From Izhakiella capsodis (GTDB lineage: Bacteria > Pseudomonadota > Gammaproteobacteria > Enterobacterales > Enterobacteriaceae), in assembly GCF_900115045.1 (NCBI RefSeq), contig NZ_FOVC01000012.1, positions 1 to 64,000 on the forward strand: a stretch of 64,000 nucleotides of DNA. The letters are read 5' to 3'. Both the position numbers and the translations under genes were made by a program. Below the pieces are notes generated by a model. The model made no database searches, was not told the origin of the DNA, and saw only the letters and a list, made by a program, of their open reading frames with translations. This document shows positions 33,622-41,857 of this stretch, piece after piece (position 1 is the first letter of the stretch; each line of letters begins with the position of its first letter).

Positions 33622-34470
33622 TCAGTTTTTAGTTGGCAACGCCCCCGGATAGTGCCGGGCGATGATGTCGTTCAGCTTATCAACCAGTTCAGGTCTCTTG
33701 AACGTGATATGAGTAGTTCCCTTCTGAAAGTACTTGATCGCAAACATCTCATCCTCATAGCGGTTGCTATGCCCGTTCTCATGGATATGATCGCCGAGAC
33801 GACGGGTAACGTCCGCGCGGCTGTCGGGAACGGGCTTTTCATCAAGGATCATGAACATGTGCTCAAGGTCCGCCAGGCGGTCACGCTGCCAGCCCCAGTT
33901 CAGACTAAACCCCCACCGGTCGCATTTGACCAGCCCCGTCACGATGATTTTCCTGCCAAAACTGCAGGGCGAGTTTGTCTTGAAATTCCAGCTCAGGCTT
34001 TTGAAGACGTTTATAACGCCGCGCTCGAATACCTCACCTTTGCTCTGATGCAGTAGCTCAAACGTACTGAGAATGTTCGCTTCACTGACAGCCGGAATGT
34101 CCTCCTTTTCCAGGCTTTTGTACCACTGGTCACGCGCCTGAGCATCCATGATGGAAAGCATCCCTGACCGCTTCATCAAGTCTCGCCATATACCGCGATC
34201 GAGATTACGGGTAATGGCTTTCATCGCCGTTTCTGTTTTCTCCATCAACCAGCAGCCGCAGCGAAAATCCTGCTTCATGGCCCAGTCCAGGGCGGTTTTA
34301 CCACCGATACTCCGGGTTAGCGTCGAGATATCATCAAGTTGCTGAATGAGTGCTTCAATCTGCGCCAGTGCGGTATTACGTCCGGTGACGATACATTCAA
34401 TGCTGGTGGAGCAAATTACGTCGGTATGGTCAGTTAATACTTCAGGCTCTGTGATGGTGAGTTCTGACAT
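33622..34470 (-). CDS. DUF4942 domain protein
   Basis: 282 residues starting MSELTITEPEVLTDHTDV. I recognise it as the DUF4942 protein that usually follows the cbtA/yeeV toxin genes in P4-like islands of E. coli, with the conserved AKIKYFQKGTTHITF-like block here as AIKYFQKGTTHITFKRPELV and the Trp-rich RDLMKRSGMLSIMDAQARDQW. The cbeA/cbtA pair is not present upstream; an IS fragment occupies that place, so it looks like the remnant of a larger module. Function unknown. Confidence 0.82.
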   Translation of the reverse strand: MSELTITEPEVLTDHTDVICSTSIECIVTGRNTALAQIEALIQQLDDISTLTRSIGGKTALDWAMKQDFRCGCWLMEKTETAMKAITRNLDRGIWRDLMKRSGMLSIMDAQARDQWYKSLEKEDIPAVSEANILSTFELLHQSKGEVFERGVINVFKSLSWNFKTNSPCSFGRKIIVTGLVKCDRWGFSLNWGWQRDRLADLEHMFMILDEKPVPDSRADVTRRLGDHIHENGHSNRYEDEMFAIKYFQKGTTHITFKRPELVDKLNDIIARHYPGALPTKN

Positions 34471-34493
34471 GCTTTTATCCTTTATATAAAGAA

Positions 34494-34521
34494 AAACGCC
34501 AGCGGGCGAAGGCTGGCGTTT
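34494..34521 (-). terminator. Terminator upstream of the DUF4942 gene
   Basis: AAACGCCAGC/GCTGGCGTTT perfect 10-bp stem; on the minus strand it is followed by TTCTTT. It would end a minus-strand transcript whose gene has been replaced by the IS3 fragment. Confidence 0.75.
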
Positions 34522-34647
34522 ATGCGTGGGTGATGAGTTTGGTTTCGTGGCTAATCTGTTTTGGTCTGTTGCAGACGCGGCAGATGGAAGAGATCGCGAA
34601 CATCATTCCGTGCCTGTTCAGTTCAGGGCAACAGCGCTGATGAATGA

Positions 34648-35358
34648 CGCCGTGGTGAAGTGCATCGCCGGGGACGTCAGGCACGTCAGCAGAAGGCTGC
34701 AGTCCCGACAACCTATACCGCCACCGGGCCCTGTCAGGTCTGGTCATGGGATATCACCTGGTTACCGTCGGTGGTACGTGGACGCTGGTATTACCTGTAT
34801 ATGATAACCGATCTATATAGCCGGAAAATCACCGGGTATGAAGTGCATGAAACAGAAAGCGGTGAACAGGCTGCGGCTTTAATGCAGCGCAGTGTCATGC
34901 GTGAAGGCTGCTGGCGTCAGCCTTTGGTGTTACATGCTGATAATGGCGCAGCGATGAAATCCCAGACACTGCAGATGAAACTGCATGAGCTGAATATCAC
35001 GCTATCTCACAGCAGGCCGCGGGTCAGTAACGATAATGCGTATGCAGAGTCACTGTTCCGGACGCTGAAGTATGTGCCGCAGTGGCCGTCATCGGGGTTC
35101 AGAACACTGTCGGATGCCCGTCAGTGGGTGAATAAATTTACCCGATGGTATAACGAAGAACATCGTCACAGCGTAATACGCTATGTTACGCCGTCAGAGC
35201 GACATCACGGAGAAGATCATGTGCTTCTGAAACAGCGTGATGAACTGTACCGGAGCGCGAGACAGGCTCATCCTGAACGCTGGTCAGGTAAAACGAGAAA
35301 CTGGCAGTCTGAAGGGGCAGTTATCCTGAATCCGGACAGGGAAAAACAGGCGGCTTAA
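34648..35358 (+). pseudogene. IS3-family transposase OrfB, 5'-truncated
   Basis: About 236 codons of the integrase-like catalytic domain. The DDE triad is visible: WSWDITWL, LHADNGAAM and NAYAESLFRTLKY. The N-terminal part of OrfB and all of OrfA are missing; an in-frame stop lies at 34645, marking the truncation junction. The 3' end is intact and followed at 35367-35395 by a stretch (GGTGACAACTACCTTGACAC) that looks like an IS end. Cannot transpose on its own. Confidence 0.85.
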
Positions 35359-35490
35359 ATTAACCGGGGGTGACAACTACCTTGACACTTACCGTCTATA
35401 GGATGACAAGAGTATGATATTTTGTGCTATGTAGAAGGCAGTTTTCATCGCACAATGAGGGCGTTTTAAAAAATCATTTTAATATCGGTC

Positions 35491-35524
35491 TATTGGTGGC
35501 TGTTGAGCCAAGGGCGGTAGCGTG
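35491..35524 (+). promoter_or_regulatory. JUMPStart with ops element
   Basis: The segment contains GGCTGTTGAGCCAAGGGCGG and then TAGCGTG. The last 12 bases GGCGGTAGCGTG (35513-35524) are the ops element that pauses RNA polymerase and recruits RfaH; the first part matches JUMPStart. It lies 220 bases before manC and no other promoter-proximal gene intervenes, so the whole polysaccharide operon is likely RfaH-dependent. Confidence 0.92.
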
Positions 35525-35744
35525 CTTTTTCTTCGTGTCACTAGGCGGGGGATCTTTGAAATTTCCTCTGCGAGCTCGTTTCAACTGCAGGTGCTGAAAC
35601 TGTAGCTGTGGTAATGAATTACGCAGTTCCACCTTCCGCTGGTGATAGGAATGACGTAGCAAGTATAGTGAGTTAACTTTTTGTTTTTTTTCATAACTTA
35701 TTGAATGTATAGTGCTATATAGCTGAGTTTTATAAGGATAAAAA

Positions 35745-37157
35745 ATGTTACTACCGGTAATTATGGCAGGTGGCACAGGTAGTCGCCTCTGGCCGATGTC
35801 CCGCGAACTTCATCCTAAACAATTTTTGCGTCTGCATAGCCTGCACTCAATGTTGCAGGAAACGCTAAAACGTCTCGATGAAATAGATGTTGGCGAGCCT
35901 GTCGTAATCTGTAACGAAAATCATCGCTTTATGGTGGCTGAGCAACTGCGACAAATCGACATGTTGTCTCATAACATCATTCTGGAGCCCGTTGGCCGCA
36001 ATACCGCACCAGCTATCGCTCTCGCGGCCTTGAATGCCATTGCCCAAGGGCATGATCCCATCATGCTGGTATTGGCTGCAGACCATATCATCAAAGATAT
36101 TACGACCTTTCATAAAGCGATTGAGGCGGCAATGGCTTATGCAGCTGGTCAGAGTCTCGTTACGTTTGGTATTGTGCCGACTGGGCCGGAAACGGGCTAT
36201 GGCTACATTCAACGTGGCGAAAACTCTGGCGAAAGCTCAGTGGCATCCAGTGTGAAACGCTTCGTTGAAAAACCAGATCTTGCAACAGCGCAGACTTATG
36301 TAGACTCTGGAGAATATTTTTGGAACAGCGGCATGTTTATGTTCCGTGCCAAGCGTTATCTGGAAGAGTTAGAAAAATTTCGTCCGGATATTTTGGATGC
36401 TTGCCGCCGTTCCTTGACTGACATTGAATGTGATAAAAACTTTATCAACGTTAATTACGATGCTTTTTCCAGTTGTCCCGATGAATCAATAGACTATGCG
36501 GTGATGGAGAAGACCACGGATGCCGTGATGATCCCGCTAGACGTTGGCTGGAGTGATGTAGGTTCATGGTCTGCATTATGGGATGTTAGCGAAAAGGACG
36601 GAGAAGGTAATGCATTAACGGGAGATACATTCCTCCACAATACCCACGACTGTTATATTAATACTGATGAAAAATTGGTTGCCGCCGTGGGCGTTGAGAA
36701 CCTGGTAATTGTTAATACCAAAGATGCGGTTTTAGTGATTGATAAATCAAAGGTTCAGGATGTCAAAAAAGTTGTCGAACATCTAAAAAAACATAAACGC
36801 ACAGAATTTAGAAGGCACCGTGAAGTTTACCGCCCGTGGGGTATTTGCGACATTCTGGTGGATGAAAAACGCTTTAATGTGAACCGCATTACCGTAAATC
36901 CAGGCGAAGCATTTTCTTTGCAGATGCACCATCACCGCACAGAGCATTGGGTGGTGCTTGCTGGTACGGCAAGAGTGACAACCGGAGATAAGACTTTCCT
37001 GCTGACTGAAAATCAGTCCACTTTCATTCCTATTGGTGTGGTTCATCGTTTGGAGAACCCGGGGAATATTCCTCTGGAACTGATTGAGGTGCAAGCGGGA
37101 TCTTATTTAGGTGATGATGACATTATTCGGATTAAAGATCATTACGGTCGTTGCTAA
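35745..37157 (+). CDS. manC: Mannose-1-phosphate guanylyltransferase ManC
   Basis: 470 residues. Joins mannose-1-phosphate with GTP to give GDP-mannose in the cytoplasm. The nucleotidyltransferase signature GGTGSRLWPMSR (9-20) and FVEKP (about 172) are present. The C-terminal 110 residues form the cupin phosphomannose-isomerase-like domain (RPWG, NPGEAFSLQMHHHRTEHWVV), so the protein might also isomerise fructose-6-phosphate to mannose-6-phosphate as in bifunctional relatives. First gene after JUMPStart. manB follows within 14 bases. Confidence 0.95.
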   Translation: MLLPVIMAGGTGSRLWPMSRELHPKQFLRLHSLHSMLQETLKRLDEIDVGEPVVICNENHRFMVAEQLRQIDMLSHNIILEPVGRNTAPAIALAALNAIAQGHDPIMLVLAADHIIKDITTFHKAIEAAMAYAAGQSLVTFGIVPTGPETGYGYIQRGENSGESSVASSVKRFVEKPDLATAQTYVDSGEYFWNSGMFMFRAKRYLEELEKFRPDILDACRRSLTDIECDKNFINVNYDAFSSCPDESIDYAVMEKTTDAVMIPLDVGWSDVGSWSALWDVSEKDGEGNALTGDTFLHNTHDCYINTDEKLVAAVGVENLVIVNTKDAVLVIDKSKVQDVKKVVEHLKKHKRTEFRRHREVYRPWGICDILVDEKRFNVNRITVNPGEAFSLQMHHHRTEHWVVLAGTARVTTGDKTFLLTENQSTFIPIGVVHRLENPGNIPLELIEVQAGSYLGDDDIIRIKDHYGRC

Positions 37158-37171
37158 GTTTTGAGGTTTTA

Positions 37172-38548
37172 ATGAGTAGCTTAACCTGTTTTAAAGCTTA
37201 TGATATTCGTGGTCAGCTTGGTGAAGAACTGAACGAAGATATAGCTTATCGTATCGGCCGGGCTTATGGCGAATATCTTAAACCAAAGCGTGTTATTGTT
37301 GGTGGCGACGTGCGCCTGACCAGTGAAGCGCTTAAATTGGCGCTGGCTAATGGATTGCAGGATGCTGCTGCTGATGTCTATGATATTGGAATGAGCGGAA
37401 CAGAAGAAGTCTATTTTGCTACTTTCCATCTTGAGATGGACGGTGGTATAGAAGTGACCGCCAGCCACAATCCAATGAACTACAACGGTATGAAACTGGT
37501 ACGTGCCAATGCACAGCCGGTGAGTGGAGATACCGGCCTGTCGGCAATTAAACAACTGGCTGAAGAAAATGCCTTTCCTTCTGTTGCCGAAAGCAAACGC
37601 GGCAGCTATCAACAAATTTCAGTTCTCACCGAGTATGTTGATCATCTGTTGGGTTACGTTGACACTGCGACACTGAAACCGATGAAGCTGGTAATTAACT
37701 CCGGCAATGGTGCGGCAGGGCACGTTATCGATGAGATAGAACGCCGTTTTAAGCGCGACAATGTCCCTGTATCCTTTATAAAAGTACACCATCAACCAGA
37801 TGGCAATTTCCCGAACGGCATCCCTAACCCACTATTACCTGAGTGTCGTGCCGATACGGCAAAAGCGGTACTCGAACATCAGGCCGATATGGGCATTGCT
37901 TTCGACGGCGATTTCGACCGTTGCTTCCTGTTTGATGAGAAAGCGAATTTTATCGAAGGCTATTATATTGTCGGGCTACTGGCCGAAGCATTCCTGCAAA
38001 CCCATCCAGGCTCCAAGATTATCCACGACCCGCGTCTTTCCTGGAATACAATCGATATTGTTACCCAGGCTGGTGGTATCCCGGTAATGTCAAAAACCGG
38101 ACATGCATTCATTAAAGAACGGATGCGTAAAGAAGATGCCATTTATGGCGGCGAAATGAGTGCCCACCATTATTTCCGTGATTTCGCCTATTGTGACAGT
38201 GGTATGATCCCATGGCTGCTTGTAACGGGTTTGTTTTCCAGCAGAGGGAAAGATTTGAGCCAATTGGTGGGTGATCGTATGCGTTCTTATCCGGCGTCGG
38301 GAGAAATTAACCGTCGGCTCGTTAACCCTGAAAAATTAATTAAGCAGATTCATGCAATTTATGGACCTGAAGCAACTAAAATTGATTTTACAGATGGTCT
38401 GAGCATTGAATTCGAGAACTGGCGTTTTAATCTACGTACATCAAATACTGAACCAGTAATAAGGCTTAATGTTGAGTCAAAAGCTGATGAAAGTGTAATG
38501 AAGAATAAGACAGAAGAGTTACTTACGCTTTTAGACAGGATGGAATAA
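37172..38548 (+). CDS. manB: Phosphomannomutase ManB
   Basis: 458 residues from ATG 37172 (MSSLTCFKAYDIRGQLG) with GAGG upstream. Interconverts mannose-6-phosphate and mannose-1-phosphate. The phosphoserine loop is TASHNPMNYNG (about 94-104), the metal loop DGDFDRCF (about 243) and the sugar-binding GGEMSAHHYF (about 325), all intact. Stop codon and the wzm ATG overlap (TAATG). Confidence 0.95.
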   Translation: MSSLTCFKAYDIRGQLGEELNEDIAYRIGRAYGEYLKPKRVIVGGDVRLTSEALKLALANGLQDAAADVYDIGMSGTEEVYFATFHLEMDGGIEVTASHNPMNYNGMKLVRANAQPVSGDTGLSAIKQLAEENAFPSVAESKRGSYQQISVLTEYVDHLLGYVDTATLKPMKLVINSGNGAAGHVIDEIERRFKRDNVPVSFIKVHHQPDGNFPNGIPNPLLPECRADTAKAVLEHQADMGIAFDGDFDRCFLFDEKANFIEGYYIVGLLAEAFLQTHPGSKIIHDPRLSWNTIDIVTQAGGIPVMSKTGHAFIKERMRKEDAIYGGEMSAHHYFRDFAYCDSGMIPWLLVTGLFSSRGKDLSQLVGDRMRSYPASGEINRRLVNPEKLIKQIHAIYGPEATKIDFTDGLSIEFENWRFNLRTSNTEPVIRLNVESKADESVMKNKTEELLTLLDRME

Positions 38549-39342
38549 TGAAATCTTTATTAATGTCGATATTTAATTATCGGGGATTTATTGGGAGTAG
38601 TATTAAGCGAGACTTCCAATCAAGATATAAAACAAGCATGCTTGGAGCAGCATGGTTGGTTTTACAACCTCTTGCAATGATCATAGTCTATACGGTCATT
38701 TTTGCTGAAGTCATGCGCGCAAGGATGCCTGGTGATACAGGGCCATTTGCATATAGTATTTATATCTGCTCTGGATTATTAACCTGGGGTTTTTTTGCTG
38801 AGTTAGTTACTCGCTTACAAACTGTTTTTGTTGATAATGCAAATTTCTTGAAGAAGATAAACTTCCCAAGAATATGCCTTCCGGTTATATCATTAGGCGC
38901 TTCATTTATTAACTTTTTGATTATATTCTCCCTTTACTTGCTGTTTTTACTCTTTACCGGTAATTTTCCCGGAATATATATATTTGGGATAATCCCTCTG
39001 CTAATTGTTCAAATTATTTTTTCATTGGGACTTGGGGTCATTCTTGGAGTTTTAAATGTATTCTTCCGGGATGTATCGCAATTCATGAATATACTTCTTC
39101 AGTTTTGGTTTTGGTTCACTCCTATAATTTATATAATTGATATTTTACCAAAATGGGCCAGTAAATGGTTAATGCTGAATCCTATGACAGGCCTTATTGT
39201 GGGCTATCAGAATATTTTTGTGAGAAAACAATGGCCTGATTGGAGCAATCTCTACTTGATTGGAGCATTATCCGTGATACTGCTTATTGTTGCCCTTCAC
39301 TTATTCCGGAAGCATTCCGGTGACATGGTAGATGAATTATAA
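38548..39342 (+). CDS. wzm: Polysaccharide ABC transporter permease Wzm
   Basis: 264 residues with six predicted membrane helices and the ABC-2 permease pattern: SIKRDFQSRYKTSMLGAAW at the N-terminal interface helix, then a conserved LGVILGVLNVFFRDVSQFMN. With Wzt it exports undecaprenyl-linked O-polysaccharide across the inner membrane. Coupled at both ends (TAATG) to manB and wzt. AT-rich from here on compared with manC-manB. Confidence 0.93.
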   Translation: MKSLLMSIFNYRGFIGSSIKRDFQSRYKTSMLGAAWLVLQPLAMIIVYTVIFAEVMRARMPGDTGPFAYSIYICSGLLTWGFFAELVTRLQTVFVDNANFLKKINFPRICLPVISLGASFINFLIIFSLYLLFLLFTGNFPGIYIFGIIPLLIVQIIFSLGLGVILGVLNVFFRDVSQFMNILLQFWFWFTPIIYIIDILPKWASKWLMLNPMTGLIVGYQNIFVRKQWPDWSNLYLIGALSVILLIVALHLFRKHSGDMVDEL

Positions 39343-40547
39343 TGAGTAGTATAATTGTAAAGGGTATTTGTAAATCCTATAAAAAATACAATAGTCGTTA
39401 TGACCGTCTTATTGAATGGTTTTCTCCATTTAATAGTTGTCGGCATAGTGTTACCACTATTTTGGACGATATCAATTTCACCGTGAACCCTGGCGAAGCT
39501 GTTGGTATCATTGGGGTAAATGGTGCGGGCAAGAGTACGTTACTTAAGATTATTACTGGCACCACAGCAGCAACACGAGGTCGTGTAAAAATAAACGGAC
39601 GTGTTGCCGCTCTGCTAGAATTAGGGATGGGTTTTCATCCTGATTTTACTGGTCGAGACAATGTTTTCATGTCAGGGCAGTTACTCGGCATGTCGCTTGA
39701 GCAAATTAGAGAGCTCATGCCATTTATTGAAGAGTTTGCTGAGATAGGTCAGTATATAGATCAACCTGTACGTACTTATTCTAGTGGGATGCAAGTTCGT
39801 CTTGCTTTCAGTGTTGCGACAGCACTGCGACCAGAAGTATTGATTGTTGATGAAGCCCTTTCTGTTGGTGATGCGTATTTTCAGGCTAAATGTTTTGCTC
39901 GCATCAAAGAATATAAATCACGCGGTACAACTTTATTAATCGTATCGCATGACCAAGCAGCTATTGCAAACCTATGCAGTAGAGCAATTCTTCTTGAAAA
40001 GGGTAGGGTCGTTGCGGATACGGTACCTACCGACGTTATGAATTTGTATAATGCAAAACTATCAAAAACGTCGGATACTATGGATGTTAAATTGCATGAA
40101 GGGAAAATGGTATCAGGAGACCTTCGTGCAGTTGTAAATGGATTTTATGTTTTGGATAGTAAAGGTAATAAAGTTGAAACACTAACTGTTTCTAATAAAT
40201 ATGAATTGTGTTTTGAAATAGATAATAAAGAAATCAGTTCTGGATTAACTCTTGGTTTCCATATTCGTGACAGATTGGGTAATGTTATTTTTGGCATTAA
40301 TACACTGGCATTGAAAGCGGATATTTCCAGCTTAGGACCTAAGCTGATTAAGTTTATTCTGAATATGAATATTGGCGTTGGTGAATTTTCTGTCTCAGCT
40401 GCGTTACATAAAGAACGCGACCATTACGAAGAATGTTATCACTGGGTTGATGGTCTGGGTACATTCCATGTCGTTGCGCCAGAGAGAATATTTGTTGGTA
40501 GTGCATGGCTAGATGCTGATTGCCAAATAGTTAACTTGGAGAAATAG
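39342..40547 (+). CDS. wzt: Polysaccharide ABC transporter ATPase Wzt with C-terminal domain
   Basis: 401 residues. Walker A GVNGAGKST (58-66), signature YSSGMQ (146-151), Walker B VLIVDE (166-171). Residues about 250-401 form an extra beta-rich domain (ELCFEIDNKEISSGLTLGFH...) typical of Wzt proteins that recognise a capped non-reducing end of the glycan before export. Its presence implies that the chain is terminated by a modification, for which the adjacent methyltransferase is the candidate. Confidence 0.93.
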   Translation: MSSIIVKGICKSYKKYNSRYDRLIEWFSPFNSCRHSVTTILDDINFTVNPGEAVGIIGVNGAGKSTLLKIITGTTAATRGRVKINGRVAALLELGMGFHPDFTGRDNVFMSGQLLGMSLEQIRELMPFIEEFAEIGQYIDQPVRTYSSGMQVRLAFSVATALRPEVLIVDEALSVGDAYFQAKCFARIKEYKSRGTTLLIVSHDQAAIANLCSRAILLEKGRVVADTVPTDVMNLYNAKLSKTSDTMDVKLHEGKMVSGDLRAVVNGFYVLDSKGNKVETLTVSNKYELCFEIDNKEISSGLTLGFHIRDRLGNVIFGINTLALKADISSLGPKLIKFILNMNIGVGEFSVSAALHKERDHYEECYHWVDGLGTFHVVAPERIFVGSAWLDADCQIVNLEK

Positions 40548-40549
40548 TT

Positions 40550-41416
40550 TTGATTTTAGAATACTTTAAGCGTTTGACTAAACATCTTAATGACTCAACA
40601 TCTCATAACCAAGCTGTACTTGAGACCTTGAATGATTTAAATGGCAAAATTGAGTCGTTGGGAGAAGAAGTTAAAGGATTAAAGGAGCTACAAGGAGTTG
40701 AACCGGTTGTTGAATCACCTAATGATTTGGTTGTTTTACGGAGTGATTTGGCTGAGCAAAAAGAAGGTATTCTCCAAATAGATAATGCTGTCCATAATGT
40801 TGCCGACCGACTTGAGTTTGTTCGCGAAGAACTGATGTTTGAACTTCGGGTGAAAACAGGTTCATTCAAAGATAAAACAGAAGCCGTAAACATTGAAAGC
40901 AAAGTTTTGCATAGTGATAAATACGACTCCGGAATACGGCGTATTAACGTCGGTTGCGGACATGTTCAAATCGAAGGCTACATTAATGTTGATGCAAGGG
41001 AGATTCCTGGTGTTGATGTGATTTCTTCCGCAAGTGAATTACCATTTATGGATGGTGAGTTAGAGGAGATTTACTGCGCACATTTAGCTGAACATTTTAC
41101 TGAACTAGAGCTTAAAAGAATTATATTTCCACATTGGTTTAATAAAATCAGTGAAGGTGGGCAGTTGCATATCGTCGTACCTGATGCACATAGTATGATT
41201 AAAGATTATGTTGCCGGTGAAATGAGTTTTGAAGACTTACGTAAAGTAACTTATGGTGCACAGGATTATGAAGGTGATTTTCATTATACTATGTTTACGA
41301 TAGACAGCCTGACCCAACTTCTTATCGAAGCAGGTTTTGATAGTGCCTCTGTTGTTGAAGATAACCGAAAAAATGGACTGTGTCGCGAAATGGAGTTGAT
41401 TGCACGAAAAGTGTAA
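40550..41416 (+). CDS. SAM methyltransferase with N-terminal coiled coil
   Basis: 288 residues from TTG 40550, with GGAG eight bases upstream and only two bases after wzt. Residues about 10-100 are heptad-like (leucine/isoleucine with Glu/Lys) and predicted coiled coil; residues 128-288 are a class I methyltransferase with motif I INVGCG (132-137) and NVDAREIPGVD after it. In ABC-type O-antigen systems a methyltransferase capping the chain can be paired with a coiled coil that sets length (WbdD of E. coli O8/O9a). Here the order is reversed, so analogy, not homology, is implied. Acceptor unknown. Confidence 0.8.
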   Translation: MILEYFKRLTKHLNDSTSHNQAVLETLNDLNGKIESLGEEVKGLKELQGVEPVVESPNDLVVLRSDLAEQKEGILQIDNAVHNVADRLEFVREELMFELRVKTGSFKDKTEAVNIESKVLHSDKYDSGIRRINVGCGHVQIEGYINVDAREIPGVDVISSASELPFMDGELEEIYCAHLAEHFTELELKRIIFPHWFNKISEGGQLHIVVPDAHSMIKDYVAGEMSFEDLRKVTYGAQDYEGDFHYTMFTIDSLTQLLIEAGFDSASVVEDNRKNGLCREMELIARKV

Positions 41417-41437
41417 TTGACATGCTAGGATAAAATT

Positions 41438-41854
41438 ATGAGCATCAATATGCTTGACGAAATTAATGCTAAAATAAAGCAAGAGATACTTCGAGAAAGA
41501 GAAGTAAGACTCACATCTCAAAACTCGTACTTGTCTGTGATCCCGAAAAATTTGCGATTTCGCGCGTCTTCAGAACACTATCATATAAAGGACCTTATTT
41601 CTTTATGTAAAGAAGATTATCGTGATTTAGTTGTTGCATTAATAATGAAAGAGAAACGAGAGAACATTAAAGGGTATCAGATCATTGATCGTTTCCGTAC
41701 ACGCCCCTTTATATTTATTAGTTTGCTTTCGCTTCATCCTGAAAATAAAGTTAAGATTTTGGGGAAGACTCGGTTTGTTGCAATTAAATTGTTAACTAAG
41801 AACCCAAAATTATTGGATGTTGCCACGAAACTATATAGAAAATATAAGAGGTAA
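41438..41854 (+). CDS. Unknown 138-residue protein in polysaccharide operon
   Basis: Begins MSINMLDEINAKIKQEILRER; basic overall, helical, with RTRPFIFISLLSLHPENK in the second half. No membrane helix and no catalytic motif. It sits in the same orientation between the methyltransferase and the large glycosyltransferase, with gaps of 21 and 3 bases, so it is part of the operon. It may be a glycosyltransferase partner or a relic of a larger fusion protein. Confidence 0.65.
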   Translation: MSINMLDEINAKIKQEILREREVRLTSQNSYLSVIPKNLRFRASSEHYHIKDLISLCKEDYRDLVVALIMKEKRENIKGYQIIDRFRTRPFIFISLLSLHPENKVKILGKTRFVAIKLLTKNPKLLDVATKLYRKYKR

Positions 41855-41857
41855 GCA

